Part shown: piece by piece, positions 15,956 to 15,966 of the stretch
How the letters are laid out: each line of letters starts with the position of its first letter
How positions within the stretch are numbered: the first letter of the stretch is position 1
From: an uncultured Pseudomonadales bacterium
GTDB taxonomy: Bacteria > Pseudomonadota > Gammaproteobacteria > Pseudomonadales > Cellvibrionaceae
DNA: 15,966 nt
Reading direction: 5' to 3'
NCBI GenBank assembly: GCA_938048505.1
Contig: CALIUX010000300.1
Location: 1-15,966 of the forward strand
Translations under genes and position numbers: made by a program
Notes under the pieces: model-generated
What the model saw: the letters and a program-made list of their open reading frames with translations, nothing else
Databases searched by the model: none
Told to the model about the DNA's origin: nothing

Positions 15956-15966
15956 ATGACATTTGC
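15956..15966 (+). CDS. Possible start of a divergent gene, cut by the window edge
   Basis: ATG at 15956 (reading M-T-F) has AAAGG at 15943-15947, 8 nt upstream, a good ribosome-site spacing. Only three full codons are in the window, so the product cannot be named. The gene would be divergent from nqrA and share its control region. It may equally be chance. Confidence 0.28.

Overview
The window looks like ordinary chromosome of an aerobic gammaproteobacterium, probably marine. It holds a complete Na+-translocating NADH:quinone oxidoreductase (NQR) operon with its two maturation genes, an E. coli-type soluble transhydrogenase (SthA), YciH, MoaE and YjbQ. Base composition is moderate, coding density is high, and no phage, transposon, CRISPR, tRNA or rRNA signature was seen. 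A Cellvibrionales- or Alteromonadales-like host is a guess from gene content only.

Region 1 (1-3926) is a run of unrelated housekeeping genes on both strands. They are the first ~387 codons of a pyruvate kinase (minus, cut by the window edge), a YjbQ-family protein (minus), an isoprenylcysteine methyltransferase-like membrane protein (plus), an isolated moaE (plus) and a six-segment voltage-gated-type K+ channel with a C-terminal zinc ribbon (minus). Region 2 (3962-6279, plus) holds the eIF1-like factor yciH. After it comes a perfect Fur-box palindrome that fills the spacer of a sigma70-like promoter, then a leucine-carboxyl-methyltransferase-like SAM enzyme and a flavin amine oxidase. A 15-bp perfect hairpin closes this plus-strand block against the convergent minus-strand block.

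Region 3 (6361-15648, all minus) is a redox block. Read in the direction of transcription it is nqrA-B-C-D-E-F, a strong intrinsic terminator, apbE, nqrM, sthA and a small DoxX-like membrane protein. The six nqr genes are packed with 2-18 nt gaps or overlaps and mostly have GGAGG-type ribosome sites. ApbE attaches FMN covalently to threonines of NqrB and NqrC. NqrM is needed for the iron centre formed by NqrD and NqrE cysteines. The island therefore encodes the Na+ pump together with its own cofactor loading. SthA next door balances NADPH and NADH, the latter being the NQR substrate.

Region 4 (15649-15966) is a 318-nt stretch with no convincing complete gene. It holds the presumed nqr control region: a TATAAT box, four (G/A)GCGCA repeats, a 7-bp inverted repeat and a long leader. 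A possible plus-strand start codon lies at the very edge.

The most unusual item is the putatively iron-regulated methyltransferase/amine-oxidase pair, whose substrate cannot be read from sequence. The zinc-ribbon K+ channel and the pyruvate kinase with an altered K+-site motif come next. Nothing in the window is clearly a new multi-gene system.
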